Positions 37,486 through 47,974 of a DNA stretch of 64,000 nt are shown piece after piece (position 1 is the first letter of the stretch; every line of letters begins with the position of its first letter). A model generated the notes under the pieces. The model did no database searches, had not been told where the DNA came from, and saw nothing but the letters and a program-made list of their open reading frames with translations. The stretch is from NCBI GenBank assembly GCA_003212275.1, contig QCQE01000001.1, positions 62,001 to 126,000 of the forward strand, given 5' to 3'. Source of the DNA: Pelagibacteraceae bacterium AG-447-N18. GTDB taxonomy: Bacteria > Pseudomonadota > Alphaproteobacteria > Pelagibacterales > Pelagibacteraceae. Position numbers and translations under genes: made by a program.

Positions 37486-38049
37486 GTGAAAAATGTTTTT
37501 ATTATTATAATTTTATTCATAACTTTAAAAAGCTTTGCTTTTTCGAAAGATAATTCATTTTATCCTGACGATTTATTTCACATAGATCATATGGACTCAC
37601 ACAATAAAAAATTTGCGTTATATTTTAAGGGGCGAGAGAAATCGATTTTAGCTAGAGGTGAAGAAAGTAATTATATAAATGACTATCCAAAAGATCTTTA
37701 TATCTATAATTATTCAACAAAGTCTTCTTCACCATTGATCTCTTATGATTGGTTTCCCTCTCAAGCCAAGTTTCATTTAGAGGAATATGACTTTCCTGTA
37801 TTTCCAGACGACTTTGCTTATTATCTTTTAAAAGATGATAAAACACTGGTGATGATTAGTGCAGTTAAAAGTTTAAATGCAAACTTTAAATATGATATTT
37901 TTAATAAGAAACTTGAACTTTACCCCACTACAGGAAAATTTGATTTTATTATTTCATCTTTTTCTAAAGATTGTGGGCATTATAAATTTAAAGATAATTA
38001 TAAGTGTAGTATTTATAAACCTTTAATCTCGAGTAATTTAATCAATTAA
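37486..38049 (+). CDS. Exported protein, unknown function
   Basis: 187 aa ORF with GTG start and signal peptide; converges on ftsY with an 8-nt overlap. Confidence 0.55.
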   Translation: MKNVFIIIILFITLKSFAFSKDNSFYPDDLFHIDHMDSHNKKFALYFKGREKSILARGEESNYINDYPKDLYIYNYSTKSSSPLISYDWFPSQAKFHLEEYDFPVFPDDFAYYLLKDDKTLVMISAVKSLNANFKYDIFNKKLELYPTTGKFDFIISSFSKDCGHYKFKDNYKCSIYKPLISSNLIN

Positions 38050-38959
38050 CCTGCGTAAAAGCCTCAGCAAATTTTTCTGCATTAAATAATTGTAAGTCGT
38101 CTTCTTTTTCGCCCAAGCCTAAAGCAATAATAGGTAGTTGATATTTTTTTGCTATCGCCAGTAAAATACCACCTTTGGCAGTTCCATCTAATTTGGTCAT
38201 GATTAAACCAGTTAATGGAATAATTTTGTTAAATTCTTCCACTTGATTAATTACATTCTGTCCCGATGTTGCGTCTAAAACTAAAATAATGTTATGAGGG
38301 GCATCCTGGTCAATTTTTTTTGTTACATTAGCTATCTTTTTATATTCTTCCATTAAATTTTTTTTATTTTGTAGTCTCCCAGCAGTATCGATTAATACTT
38401 GGTGAAAATTATTTTTGATTGCTTCTTCAACTGCTTTATATGCTACTGATGCTGGATCAGAACCTTGAGATGATTTAGTTATTTTAACATCAATTTTATT
38501 TGCCCAATTTTCTAATTGTTCAATAGCTGCTGCTCGAAAAGTATCAGAAGCGGCAAACATAACTTTGTTTCCTTTAGTTTTTAAAATTTTACCTATTTTG
38601 CCAATAGTTGTTGTTTTGCCAACACCATTTACTCCTGAAATTAATGTTGCATTGAGTTTATCTTTTTTTTCAAAAAAAGAATTATTCTCTAAAGGCTTCA
38701 TTAGATTAATAATATATTCTTTCAAAATAAAATTTATCTCGGTTGATAAATCTTTATTTGGATCGATTTTTTTACTTGAAATGATATCTTTGATCTCAGA
38801 TGCAGCCTCGACACCTACATCTGACTCAATTAAAAATTCTTCAATTTTATTTAAATTTTTATCATCAATCTCTTTTTTTATTATTATTTCTTTTAGTCCA
38901 GATGTCAGTGCAGATGCACTTTTTTTAAAGCCTATCTTAAATTTATCAAAAATACCCAT
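38042..38959 (-). CDS. ftsY: Signal recognition particle receptor FtsY
   Basis: SGVNGVGKTTTIGKIGK, FAASDTFRAAAIEQLENWA, VLIDTAGRLQNKKNLMEE, TKLDGTAKGG. Confidence 0.97.
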   Translation of the reverse strand: MGIFDKFKIGFKKSASALTSGLKEIIIKKEIDDKNLNKIEEFLIESDVGVEAASEIKDIISSKKIDPNKDLSTEINFILKEYIINLMKPLENNSFFEKKDKLNATLISGVNGVGKTTTIGKIGKILKTKGNKVMFAASDTFRAAAIEQLENWANKIDVKITKSSQGSDPASVAYKAVEEAIKNNFHQVLIDTAGRLQNKKNLMEEYKKIANVTKKIDQDAPHNIILVLDATSGQNVINQVEEFNKIIPLTGLIMTKLDGTAKGGILLAIAKKYQLPIIALGLGEKEDDLQLFNAEKFAEAFTQVN

Positions 38960-39783
38960 TATAGTTTGAACTCAATTTCTTTTATTTCTGAAACAGGTCC
39001 TTTCATGTGGATTGAATTTTTATCATCTATAAGAATTGATAATTTACCTGTTTGAAATTCTATGTCTGTTTTATTTTCAGTAAGATTATTTAATTTACCA
39101 GCAAATGCTGTTGCACATGCAGCTGTTCCACATGCTTTGGTCAGCCCCGCTCCTCTCTCCCATACCTTCACTTTAATTAAATTTTTATTAATTATTGTAG
39201 CAACTGTAACATTACATTTTTCTGGAAAAATTTTATGATTTTCAACTTCGGGTCCAATTTTTTCAATATTAAAATTTTCAATTTCGTTTACAAAAAAAAC
39301 AATATGTGGATTTCCAACATTAACCGCCGTCCCACCTGAATGTTCTTTGTTATTTGAGTCAATAATCTTAATATTTAAATTTTTCGTATCTAGTTTTTCT
39401 GATAAAGGAATTTCGTTCCATTGTAATTTAGCTTTACCAATTTCAGTCGTAACAATATTTTTATCTAATATTTTTGACTCTAAATTTCCATTTGAGGTTG
39501 ACAAAATGATGTTTTTAGATTTTGTCTCCTCAGAGATTAATTTTGCAACACATCTAGTACCATTTCCGCACGCACCAGACTCTCCTCCATCAGAATTAAA
39601 AAATTTTAAATTTGCATGACTTGATTTGCTAGATTCAATAAATATTAATTGATCACAGCCAATAAAATTTCTATCACAAATTTTTATGATTTGACCTTTA
39701 GTCAAATTGGTAATCTTTTGTCTATTATCAATTATTACAAAATCATTACCTAATCCATCCATTTTAAAAGCCCTTATATCCAT
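38959..39783 (-). CDS. dapF: Diaminopimelate epimerase
   Basis: FKMDGLGNDFVIIDNR, ESGACGNGTRCVA, VWERGAGLTKACGTAACATA. Confidence 0.97.
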   Translation of the reverse strand: MDIRAFKMDGLGNDFVIIDNRQKITNLTKGQIIKICDRNFIGCDQLIFIESSKSSHANLKFFNSDGGESGACGNGTRCVAKLISEETKSKNIILSTSNGNLESKILDKNIVTTEIGKAKLQWNEIPLSEKLDTKNLNIKIIDSNNKEHSGGTAVNVGNPHIVFFVNEIENFNIEKIGPEVENHKIFPEKCNVTVATIINKNLIKVKVWERGAGLTKACGTAACATAFAGKLNNLTENKTDIEFQTGKLSILIDDKNSIHMKGPVSEIKEIEFKL

Positions 39784-39833
39784 ATATAGTTATTTAACTT
39801 ATTTATTGACTTTTTGAACCTCTATTATAGTTT

Positions 39834-39931
39834 GTGGCAGTTTCCGCAAAAACGTTAAATTTGCGGTGTCTTTGGAAACAAAGAGATCGACACTAGTCAG
39901 CGAGGGTTCGCCCACTAGTGCGATTACTGCT
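39834..39931 (+). ncRNA. Candidate structured RNA (ffh 5' leader or small RNA)
   Basis: Three consecutive hairpins: CCGCAAA/TTTGCGG (39844-39866), TCTTTG-GAAA-CAAAGA (39869-39884), CACTAGT..GGG-TTCG-CCC..ACTAGTG (39891-39920), with possible closing pairing GCAGT (39837-39841)/ACTGC (39926-39930). Confidence 0.6.
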
Positions 39932-39944
39932 GTGTGAAATAAAT

Positions 39945-41303
39945 ATGTTTGAAAATTTAACAAATAAATTTGAGGAAGTTTTTTCCTCTTTGAAAAAAGC
40001 CCCTTCGCTTGATGAGAGCCAAGTTGATGAGGGCCTTAAAGCTATTAGACAAGCCTTATTAGAGGCTGATGTATCACTTGAGGTCGCAAAAGATTTTATT
40101 GAAAAAGTTAAACCTAAAGCTTTAGGGCAAGAAATTATCAGATCTACATCTCCTGGTGATATGGTTGTAAAAATCGTTTATGACGAATTAGTTAATTTAT
40201 TAGGTGAAAAAAACATTGATGTAAATTTAAACGCTGTTCCTCCAGTGCCAATGATGTTAGTTGGTCTACAAGGTTCAGGTAAAACTACCACTACTGCTAA
40301 ACTTGCAAGATACTTAGAAAATACAAAGAAAAAGAAGGTAATGATGGTCAGCTTAGATATTTATAGACCAGCTGCACAAGAACAGTTGAAATCTTTAGGT
40401 GAGCAAAATGATATCTTAACTTTACCAATTATAGAGGGTCAACAACCAGCAGATATTTGTCAGAGAGCAATAAGTGCTGCAAATTTAAATGGTGCCGACA
40501 TTATCTTGTTCGATACAGCTGGCAGAACACAAATAGATCTTCAAATGATGAGTGAAATAAAGCAGATTGAAAATATAATCAATCCTGCCGAAACTTTTTT
40601 AGTTGCAGATTCTTTAACTGGTCAGGTAGCAGCATCAGTTGCAAAAGAATTTAAAAATACTGTAGGTTTATCAGGAATTATTTTAACAAGAGCTGATGGT
40701 GATGCCAGAGGTGGGGCCGCGGTAAGTATGAAGTTTGTATCAGAGGTTCCAATTAAGTTTTTAGGGGTAGGAGAAAAAATTGAAAATTTTGAGGTGTTTC
40801 ATCCCGATAGGATTGCAAACCGAATTCTTGGAATGGGAGATATTGTATCTCTAGTTGAAAAAGCAGCACAAGATTTAGGTGAAGAAAATATTAAAAAGAC
40901 AGAAGAGAATTTAAAAAAGGGACAATTTTCAATGCAAGATTATTTAACTCAACTAAGACAGATGAAAAAAATGGGTGGAATAGAGGGAATTATGTCTTTT
41001 ATGCCAGGTATTTCTAAAGTTAAATCACAAATGGATGCTGCTGGTATTGACGAGAGTGTTATCACTAAGAACGAGGCTATAATTTTATCGATGACAAAAA
41101 AAGAAAGAGAGAACCCAAAAATAATTGATGGTTCTAGAAAAAGAAGAATTGCTAATGGTTCTGGAACTGATCCAGCCACTATCAATAAATTGTTAAAACA
41201 ATTTAAAATGATGTCTGAAATGATGAGAAAGATGTCTAAAGGAAATCTGAAAGGTATGTCAGACAAAGGAATACCACCAGAATTATTTAATCAATTAAAA
41301 TAA
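39945..41303 (+). CDS. ffh: Signal recognition particle protein Ffh
   Basis: MLVGLQGSGKTTTTAKLA, SLDIYRPAAQEQL, LFDTAGRTQID, TRADGDARGGAA, Met-rich M domain. ATG at 39945 (MFENLTNKFEEVF). Confidence 0.97.
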   Translation: MFENLTNKFEEVFSSLKKAPSLDESQVDEGLKAIRQALLEADVSLEVAKDFIEKVKPKALGQEIIRSTSPGDMVVKIVYDELVNLLGEKNIDVNLNAVPPVPMMLVGLQGSGKTTTTAKLARYLENTKKKKVMMVSLDIYRPAAQEQLKSLGEQNDILTLPIIEGQQPADICQRAISAANLNGADIILFDTAGRTQIDLQMMSEIKQIENIINPAETFLVADSLTGQVAASVAKEFKNTVGLSGIILTRADGDARGGAAVSMKFVSEVPIKFLGVGEKIENFEVFHPDRIANRILGMGDIVSLVEKAAQDLGEENIKKTEENLKKGQFSMQDYLTQLRQMKKMGGIEGIMSFMPGISKVKSQMDAAGIDESVITKNEAIILSMTKKERENPKIIDGSRKRRIANGSGTDPATINKLLKQFKMMSEMMRKMSKGNLKGMSDKGIPPELFNQLK

Positions 41304-41316
41304 AAAAGGAGAGTAA

Positions 41317-41769
41317 ATGTTAAAACTTAGATTATCAAGAGGTGGAACAAAGAAAAGACCAGTTTACAAAGTTGTTGTAGCTGATAGTCGTTTTGCAAGA
41401 GATGGACGTTTCATAGAAAAAGTTGGTTTTTTTAATCCTCTATTACCTAAAGAAAAAAAAGAAAGAATAGGATTAGAGGCTGAAAGAATTAAATATTGGT
41501 TAGGCCAAGGTGCACAACCGACTACAAGAGTAGCAAGAATCTTGGGTGAAAATGAGTTAATGCCAATGCCTGCTAATGGTAATAATCCTCAAAAAGCTAT
41601 TCCAAAAAAAGATAGAAAAAAAGAAGGGTCTGATGATGCTAAAAAGGAAGAGGTAGCAAAAGCAGACGCAGCACCGACAGATGGAGCTAAAAAGGAAGAA
41701 GCTCCAAAAGCAGAAGCTAAAAAGGAAGAAGCTCCAAAAGCAGAAGCCCAAAAAGAGGAAAAAAAGTAA
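41317..41769 (+). CDS. rpsP: 30S ribosomal protein S16 with Lys/Glu/Ala-rich C-terminal tail
   Basis: [50 protein letters not shown] upstream. Confidence 0.97.
   Translation: MLKLRLSRGGTKKRPVYKVVVADSRFARDGRFIEKVGFFNPLLPKEKKERIGLEAERIKYWLGQGAQPTTRVARILGENELMPMPANGNNPQKAIPKKDRKKEGSDDAKKEEVAKADAAPTDGAKKEEAPKAEAKKEEAPKAEAQKEEKK
41686..41745 (+). repeat. Two perfect tandem copies of a 30-bp unit in the rpsP tail
   Basis: (GCTAAAAAGGAAGAAGCTCCAAAAGCAGAA)x2 encoding [10 protein letters not shown]; a degenerate copy lies just upstream. Confidence 0.92.
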
Positions 41770-41783
41770 TTTAAGGTTTACTT

Positions 41784-42470
41784 ATGTTAAAGACACAAGT
41801 GTTAACACTTTATCCAGAAATTTTCCCTGGTCCGCTTAACAAAGGATTATATGGAAAGGCCATGGCTAAAAAGATATGGAGTCTTAATGTAGTAAACATA
41901 AGAGATGCAGCAACAGATAAACACAAAACTGTTGATGATACTCCATATGGTGGTGGATCAGGTATGCTGTTAAAACCAGACATACTAGCAAAATCAATTG
42001 ATAAAAATATCCAGAAGGGGGAAAGAATTTTTTATCTTTCACCAAAAGGTAAAAAATTTGATCAAAGACTTGCTCAAGATTTATCAAAAGAAAAATCATT
42101 CAGTTTAATTTGTGGACATTTCGAAGGTGTTGATGAAAGAGTATTATCCACAAGAAATATTGAGGAGATAAGTATAGGAGATTATGTGCTTTCTGGAGGG
42201 GAAACAGCTGCTCTTGTAGTTCTTGATAGTGTGTTAAGACTTTTGCCTGGAGTTTTAGGTAATGATAAATCATCTTCGGAGGAAACTTTTGAAAATGGTC
42301 TTTTAGAGTATCCTCAATATACAAAACCTCAAATTTGGGAGGAAAAATCAGTACCAGATGTCTTATTATCAGGGGATCATAGCAAAATTAAAGACTGGCG
42401 TTTATCTCAATCTGAGGCTATAACACGCGTCCGAAGACCAGATTTGTGGCAAAAATATAAGAAGGATTAA
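41784..42470 (+). CDS. trmD: tRNA (guanine-N1)-methyltransferase
   Basis: [68 protein letters not shown]. Confidence 0.97.
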   Translation: MLKTQVLTLYPEIFPGPLNKGLYGKAMAKKIWSLNVVNIRDAATDKHKTVDDTPYGGGSGMLLKPDILAKSIDKNIQKGERIFYLSPKGKKFDQRLAQDLSKEKSFSLICGHFEGVDERVLSTRNIEEISIGDYVLSGGETAALVVLDSVLRLLPGVLGNDKSSSEETFENGLLEYPQYTKPQIWEEKSVPDVLLSGDHSKIKDWRLSQSEAITRVRRPDLWQKYKKD

Positions 42471-42471
42471 C

Positions 42472-43065
42472 TTGATAAATATTGAAATGAAAACGATTGA
42501 AGAAATAAATCAATATAATGTAAAAAAAATTCTTTCGGAAAAAAAGATTCCAGAATTCTTTCCAGGTGATGTTGTAAAAGTTGGTGTAAGAATTACAGAG
42601 GGAAAAAAAGAGAGAATTCAGTATTTTGAAGGAGTATGTATTGCAAAAAAGAGCAGAGATTTAAACTCTTCTTTTACGGTTAGAAAGATTTCTTTTGGTG
42701 AAGGTGTTGAGAGAACATTCCCACTATTTGGTACAGTAATTGACTCAATTAAAGTTATTCGTTCAGGAAAAGTTAGAAGAGCTAAACTATATTACTTAAG
42801 GGATAGAACTGGTAAATCAGCTAGAATTGCCGAAAAAATAAGAAAGAAGATTGGTATTGATATAGATGTAAAACCAGAAACAGTAACTGAAGAAAATTTA
42901 GCTCCTGTTTCAACAGAAGCATATGATAATAAGGAAGATGTAACTAAGGCAGATGCTAAGAAAGAAGAAATTCCTAAGGAAGAGCCAAAAAAAGAAGAAA
43001 CAGCCAAAGTTGAAACAAAACCTAAAACTGAAGAAAAACTTGAAACTTCTCCAGAAAAAAAATAA
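42472..43065 (+). CDS. rplS: 50S ribosomal protein L19 with Lys/Glu-rich C-terminal tail
   Basis: [62 protein letters not shown]. Start may be TTG 42472 or ATG 42487. Confidence 0.96.
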   Translation: MINIEMKTIEEINQYNVKKILSEKKIPEFFPGDVVKVGVRITEGKKERIQYFEGVCIAKKSRDLNSSFTVRKISFGEGVERTFPLFGTVIDSIKVIRSGKVRRAKLYYLRDRTGKSARIAEKIRKKIGIDIDVKPETVTEENLAPVSTEAYDNKEDVTKADAKKEEIPKEEPKKEETAKVETKPKTEEKLETSPEKK

Positions 43066-43076
43066 TTTTTTTTTCA

Positions 43077-44480
43077 ATGTCTAATACTCTTTACGACAAA
43101 ATTTGGAAAGAACACTTAGTTGATCAACAAGATGATGGAACAGCTTTATTATTTGTTGATAGGCATCTTGTTCATGAAGTGACCAGCCCACAAGCATTTG
43201 AAGGTTTACGAAATTCTAAAAGAAAAGTAAGACATCCAAAGCTTACATTGGCCGTTGCAGATCACAACGTCCCAACTACTGATAGAACCAATGGTATTTC
43301 AGATAAAGAATCTAAAATTCAAGTTGATACATTAGAAAAGAATTGCAAGGAATTTGATATCCAACTCTTTGGAATGGAGGACAAGCGTCAAGGCATAGTT
43401 CATATAATTGGTCCTGAACAAGGATTTACTCAACCTGGAACAGTTATAGTTTGTGGAGATAGTCATACAGCTACACATGGAGCATTTGGTGCTTTAGCAT
43501 TTGGCATAGGTACCTCAGAGGTTGAACACGTACTAGCAACACAAACTTTAGTGCAAAAAAAAGCAAAAAATTTCAGAATTAATGTTAATGGAAAACTTCC
43601 ATTAGGTGTTACTTCAAAAGATGTAATTTTACAAATAATTGGAAAAATAGGAACAGCAGGTGGAACAGGATGTGTTATTGAGTATGCTGGTGATTTAATC
43701 AGATCATTGAGTGTTGAGCAAAGAATGACTATATGCAACATGACTATAGAGGGTGGAGCAAGAGCAGGTTTGATTGCACCAGACGAAAAAATTTTCAAGT
43801 ATTTGGAGGGAAAACCTATGTCACCCAAAGGTGAAAAATGGGATAAAGCTTTAGCGTACTGGAGAAGTTTAAAATCTGATGATGGTGCAAATTTTGATAA
43901 AGAAATAAGTCTTCAAGCTAATGAAATTTCACCGATGATTACCTGGGGAACTTCACCTCAAGATGTAATTACAATTGAGGATAAAGTACCAAACCCAAAC
44001 AATGAAAAGGATGAGGATAGAAAAAATTCTATTGAAAGAGCTTTAAAATATATGGGTTTAAAACCTGATATGGCCGCTAAAGATATTAAGATAGATAAGG
44101 TTTTTATAGGAAGTTGCACAAATGGAAGAATTGAGGATTTACGAGAAGCAGCAAAGATTTTAAAAGATAAAAAAATTGCCTCTCATGTTCATGCAATGGT
44201 TGTTCCAGGATCTGGTTTAGTGAAAGAACAAGCAGAGCAAGAAGGTTTACATAAAATATTTGAAGAGTCTGGTTTTGAATGGAGAGAACCAGGATGTTCT
44301 ATGTGTTTGGCAATGAATGCTGATAAATTAAAACCAGAGCAAAGATGTGCATCAACATCAAACAGAAACTTTGAGGGAAGACAAGGCAGAGGTGGAAGAA
44401 CACACCTTGTGAGCCCAGGAATGGCAGCTGCAGCAGCAATTTCTGGAAATTTGGATGATGTTAGAAAGTATCAAAATTAA
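43077..44480 (+). CDS. leuC: 3-isopropylmalate dehydratase large subunit
   Basis: [75 protein letters not shown]. Confidence 0.97.
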   Translation: MSNTLYDKIWKEHLVDQQDDGTALLFVDRHLVHEVTSPQAFEGLRNSKRKVRHPKLTLAVADHNVPTTDRTNGISDKESKIQVDTLEKNCKEFDIQLFGMEDKRQGIVHIIGPEQGFTQPGTVIVCGDSHTATHGAFGALAFGIGTSEVEHVLATQTLVQKKAKNFRINVNGKLPLGVTSKDVILQIIGKIGTAGGTGCVIEYAGDLIRSLSVEQRMTICNMTIEGGARAGLIAPDEKIFKYLEGKPMSPKGEKWDKALAYWRSLKSDDGANFDKEISLQANEISPMITWGTSPQDVITIEDKVPNPNNEKDEDRKNSIERALKYMGLKPDMAAKDIKIDKVFIGSCTNGRIEDLREAAKILKDKKIASHVHAMVVPGSGLVKEQAEQEGLHKIFEESGFEWREPGCSMCLAMNADKLKPEQRCASTSNRNFEGRQGRGGRTHLVSPGMAAAAAISGNLDDVRKYQN

Positions 44481-45085
44481 TGCAAAAATTTTCTACATTA
44501 AAAAGTATTCCAGCATATTTACCAATAGTAAATATCGATACTGATATGATTATCCCAAAGCAGTTTTTAAAAACTATTAAAAGAACTGGACTTGGAAAAA
44601 ATTTGTTTTTTGAAATGAGGTATGATGATAATGGAAATAAAATACGGGATTTTATATTAAATCAAGATCCATTTACAAATTCGAAAATACTGATAGCAGG
44701 AAAAAACTTTGGTTGTGGATCCTCAAGAGAACACGCTCCTTGGGCATTATTAGATTTTGGTATTACATGTGTAATTAGCTCCAGTTTTGCTGATATTTTT
44801 TATAGCAATTGTTTTAAAAATGGAATTTTACCAATTATTGTTGATGAGGAAAAAATTAAAGAGTTGTCTGAATATGCTAATAGAAAAGAGGAAATTTCAG
44901 TAGATCTTAAAGAAGAAAAAATAGTTTATGGTAATAATGAAATTAAATTTAAAATAGACTCCTTTAAAAAGAAATGTCTTCTCGAAGGTTTAGATGATAT
45001 TGCGCTATCTTTAAATAAGTCTGATAAGATAAAAAGTTTTGAGCAAAAATTAAAAAGCTCTAAGCCATGGATTATAAGTGATTAA
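44480..45085 (+). CDS. leuD: 3-isopropylmalate dehydratase small subunit
   Basis: [48 protein letters not shown]. Confidence 0.97.
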   Translation: MQKFSTLKSIPAYLPIVNIDTDMIIPKQFLKTIKRTGLGKNLFFEMRYDDNGNKIRDFILNQDPFTNSKILIAGKNFGCGSSREHAPWALLDFGITCVISSSFADIFYSNCFKNGILPIIVDEEKIKELSEYANRKEEISVDLKEEKIVYGNNEIKFKIDSFKKKCLLEGLDDIALSLNKSDKIKSFEQKLKSSKPWIISD

Positions 45086-46184
45086 GGTAAAAAAGAGAAA
45101 GATACTATTACTTCCCGGAGATGGTATTGGTCCCGAAGTTATTGGTGAAGTAAAAAAAATTATCAATTGGTTCAATGATAAAAAGTCTCTAGATTTTGAG
45201 ATGGATGAAGATTTAGCGGGAGGATGCTCTTACGATAAGCATGGTACACCGATTACAGATGAGGTTTTTTATAAAGCATTAGAAAGTGCAGTTGTTATGT
45301 TAGGCGCTGTAGGAGGACCAAAGTGGGATAATGTTGAGTTTTCCAAAAAACCTGAGAGAGCACTTTTAAAACTAAGAAAAGAATTAAAACTATTTGCTAA
45401 TTTGAGACCAGCGATATGTTTTAAACAATTAGTTGATGCCTCAACATTAAAACCTGAAATTGTCTCAGGTTTAGATATTATGATTGTAAGAGAGTTAACT
45501 GGAGGAATATATTTTGGTGAGCCTAGAGGAATTAAACCAATAGAAAATGGTGAAAGAAAAGGGATTAATACTCACACTTACACAAGCAATGAGATTATAA
45601 GAGTTGCTAGAGTTGCCTTTGATTTAGCAAAAAAAAGATCAAACAAAGTAACTTCTTGTGAAAAATCTAATGTTATGGAGGCAGGCCAACTATGGAAAGA
45701 AGAGGTCCAGACATTACACGATAAAGAATTTAAAGACGTTGAACTAAGTCATATGCTTGCAGACAATTGTGCTATGCAGTTGTTGAGAAATCCAAAGCAA
45801 TTTGATGTAATTGTAACAGATAATTTGTTTGGAGATATGTTATCTGACCAAGCCTCAATGTTAACTGGATCATTAGGTCTTTTACCTTCTGCGTCTTTAG
45901 GTGCAAAAAATAAAGATGGAGAGATGAGGGCTATGTATGAACCTATTCATGGTTCGGCTCCAGATATAGCTGGTAAAAGTATTGCTAATCCAATAGCTAC
46001 AATTTTAAGTTTTGCTATGGCTTTGAGATATTCATTAGATTTAGATAAAGAGGCAGAAGCTCTGGAAAAAGCTGTACAGGATGTATTAAATGATGGTTTA
46101 AGAACTAAAGATATTTTATCAAAAGGTACAAAAGAGGTGACTACATCACAAATGGGTGATGCGATCATTTCAAAATTGCAATAA
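45078..46184 (+). CDS. leuB: 3-isopropylmalate dehydrogenase
   Basis: [57 protein letters not shown]. Confidence 0.97.
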   Translation: MIKVKKRKILLLPGDGIGPEVIGEVKKIINWFNDKKSLDFEMDEDLAGGCSYDKHGTPITDEVFYKALESAVVMLGAVGGPKWDNVEFSKKPERALLKLRKELKLFANLRPAICFKQLVDASTLKPEIVSGLDIMIVRELTGGIYFGEPRGIKPIENGERKGINTHTYTSNEIIRVARVAFDLAKKRSNKVTSCEKSNVMEAGQLWKEEVQTLHDKEFKDVELSHMLADNCAMQLLRNPKQFDVIVTDNLFGDMLSDQASMLTGSLGLLPSASLGAKNKDGEMRAMYEPIHGSAPDIAGKSIANPIATILSFAMALRYSLDLDKEAEALEKAVQDVLNDGLRTKDILSKGTKEVTTSQMGDAIISKLQ

Positions 46185-46210
46185 TTAATTAATTATTTTA
46201 GAATCAAATT

Positions 46211-47974
46211 ATGCCAACTTATACTGCACCCGTTGAAGATATGATGTTTCTTTTTGAAAAACTAAGAAACAACAAAGAGTATAATGAATTGGAAAAATAT
46301 AAAGAAGTTACCCCAGATTTAGTAAAAGATATTCTACAGGAAGCAGCAAAAATAAATCAAAATTTAATTTTACCATTAGCCAAAGTTGGAGATGAAAATC
46401 CTGCAATTTTAGAAAACGGAGTTGTTAGAACGCCTCCGGGTTACAAAGAGGCTTATAAAAAATATATTGAGGATGGTTGGACATCTTTATCATGTGATCC
46501 AAAATATGGGGGTCAAGGCATGCCAAAAACAGTGAGCGCATTTTTTGATGAAATGCTATCCTCTGCTAGCCTTTCTTTTAAACTCTATAGCGAACTTAGT
46601 ATTGGTGCTTATAATTGTATTAACCATCATGCTAGCGATGAAATAAAAAATAAATATTTACCAAAAATTGTAGAAGGTAAGTGGAGTGGAACAATGTGCT
46701 TAACTGAGCCAGTATGTGGTACTGATTTAGGGCTACTAAAAACAAAGGCTAAAAAACAATCTGATGGTACATTCAAATTAACTGGACAGAAAATTTTTAT
46801 TACCTCTGGTGATCACGATTTAACTGAAAATATTATTCATTTGGTTTTAGCAAGAGTGGAAGACTCTCCGGCTGGTACCAAAGGTATCAGTCTGTTTTTA
46901 GTTCCAAAGTTTATTGTAAAAGAAGATGGGAATGTTGGTCCAAGAAATGGAATATCAACTGGTTCTATCGAAACAAAAATGGGAATTAAAGGATCAGCAA
47001 CTTGTGTTCTTAATTTTGATGAAGCAACTGGTTACATGATTGGTGATAAGGAAAAAGGTTTGAGCGCAATGTTTACGATGATGAATCTTGAGAGGATCGT
47101 TGTTGGGATACAGGGTTTGGGTATATCAGAGATTGCTTATCAAAATTCACTTTCATACGCAAAAGAGAGAAAGCAAGGTAAGTCGAATAATTCAAAATCT
47201 AAAAATGGTGCTGATTTTATAATTGAACATGCAGATATTAGAAGATCGTTGTTAAATATGAAATCTATTATTGAGGGCGAGAGAGCCTTATGTTTTTGGT
47301 TATCTCAACAAACTGAGGTAAGCTTATATCATCCAGATGAAAAAGCTCGGCAGGAGGCATCTGATTATGTCTCATTAATGACTCCGGTAGTTAAATCCTT
47401 GTTTACAGATTTAGCAATGGAAATCACTAGTGATGCAATGCAAATTTATGGTGGATATGGTTATACTAAAGATCAAGGAATAGAGCAGTTGTATCGAGAT
47501 AATAGAATCACACCAATTTACGAGGGCACGAATTCTGTACAAGCTGCTGATTTAGTTTTTAGAAAATTATCAAATAAGAACGGGAATGTAATTTATAAAT
47601 TTTTAGATCAGGTTAAAAATGAATGTAATTCTAACAACGAAAAAATAAGACCATTCATCTCAGATTTTAATAATTATTTAGATGTATTAAAAAAATTTAG
47701 TGATTGGATGATTGAGAAATCTAAAACAGATAAAGATGATGTAAGTGCTGCTGCTAATGATTATCTTAAAACTCTCGGATTTGTTTCGATTGCTTACGCA
47801 TGGATAAAAGTACTAGAGGTAAGCTTTAAAGATTATAATGAAAATAAAAATTTTTATGAGGACAAAATCAATACCGCTAGGTTTTATTTTGATAAAGTGC
47901 TACCAAGAGCTGAACAACATTACAAATCAGCAATTTCTGGAAGCTCCAATATTATGAATTTTAAATTCAATTAA
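46211..47974 (+). CDS. dmdC: Acyl-CoA dehydrogenase, probable 3-methylmercaptopropionyl-CoA dehydrogenase (DmdC-like)
   Basis: Long acyl-CoA DH (587 aa) with MCLTEPVCGTDLGLLKTKA, YGGYGYTKDQGIEQLYRDNRITPIYEGTNSVQA; in cluster with dmdB-like and dmdA. Confidence 0.78.
   Translation: MPTYTAPVEDMMFLFEKLRNNKEYNELEKYKEVTPDLVKDILQEAAKINQNLILPLAKVGDENPAILENGVVRTPPGYKEAYKKYIEDGWTSLSCDPKYGGQGMPKTVSAFFDEMLSSASLSFKLYSELSIGAYNCINHHASDEIKNKYLPKIVEGKWSGTMCLTEPVCGTDLGLLKTKAKKQSDGTFKLTGQKIFITSGDHDLTENIIHLVLARVEDSPAGTKGISLFLVPKFIVKEDGNVGPRNGISTGSIETKMGIKGSATCVLNFDEATGYMIGDKEKGLSAMFTMMNLERIVVGIQGLGISEIAYQNSLSYAKERKQGKSNNSKSKNGADFIIEHADIRRSLLNMKSIIEGERALCFWLSQQTEVSLYHPDEKARQEASDYVSLMTPVVKSLFTDLAMEITSDAMQIYGGYGYTKDQGIEQLYRDNRITPIYEGTNSVQAADLVFRKLSNKNGNVIYKFLDQVKNECNSNNEKIRPFISDFNNYLDVLKKFSDWMIEKSKTDKDDVSAAANDYLKTLGFVSIAYAWIKVLEVSFKDYNENKNFYEDKINTARFYFDKVLPRAEQHYKSAISGSSNIMNFKFN

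Noticed and set aside
39806-39831. Sigma-70-like promoter TTGACT...TATAGT before the ffh leader
   Set aside because: Spacing is only 14 nt; plausible promoter-like words are frequent in AT-rich sequence, so not reported as a feature.
39834-39931. tRNA or 4.5S SRP RNA upstream of ffh
   Set aside because: No 7-bp acceptor stem, anticodon arm or proper T-arm (the GGGTTCGCCC is a 3-bp UUCG hairpin), and no SRP domain IV consensus (GGUCC-GGAA-GGAAGCAGCC type).
41638-41760. CRISPR-like or mobile repeat in the rpsP 3' end
   Set aside because: Repeats are contiguous, in frame and encode the S16 tail; no spacers, no transposase or terminal repeats.
43463-43828. 121-aa minus-strand ORF opposite leuC
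   Set aside because: Shadow ORF fully inside leuC; no independent start or context support.
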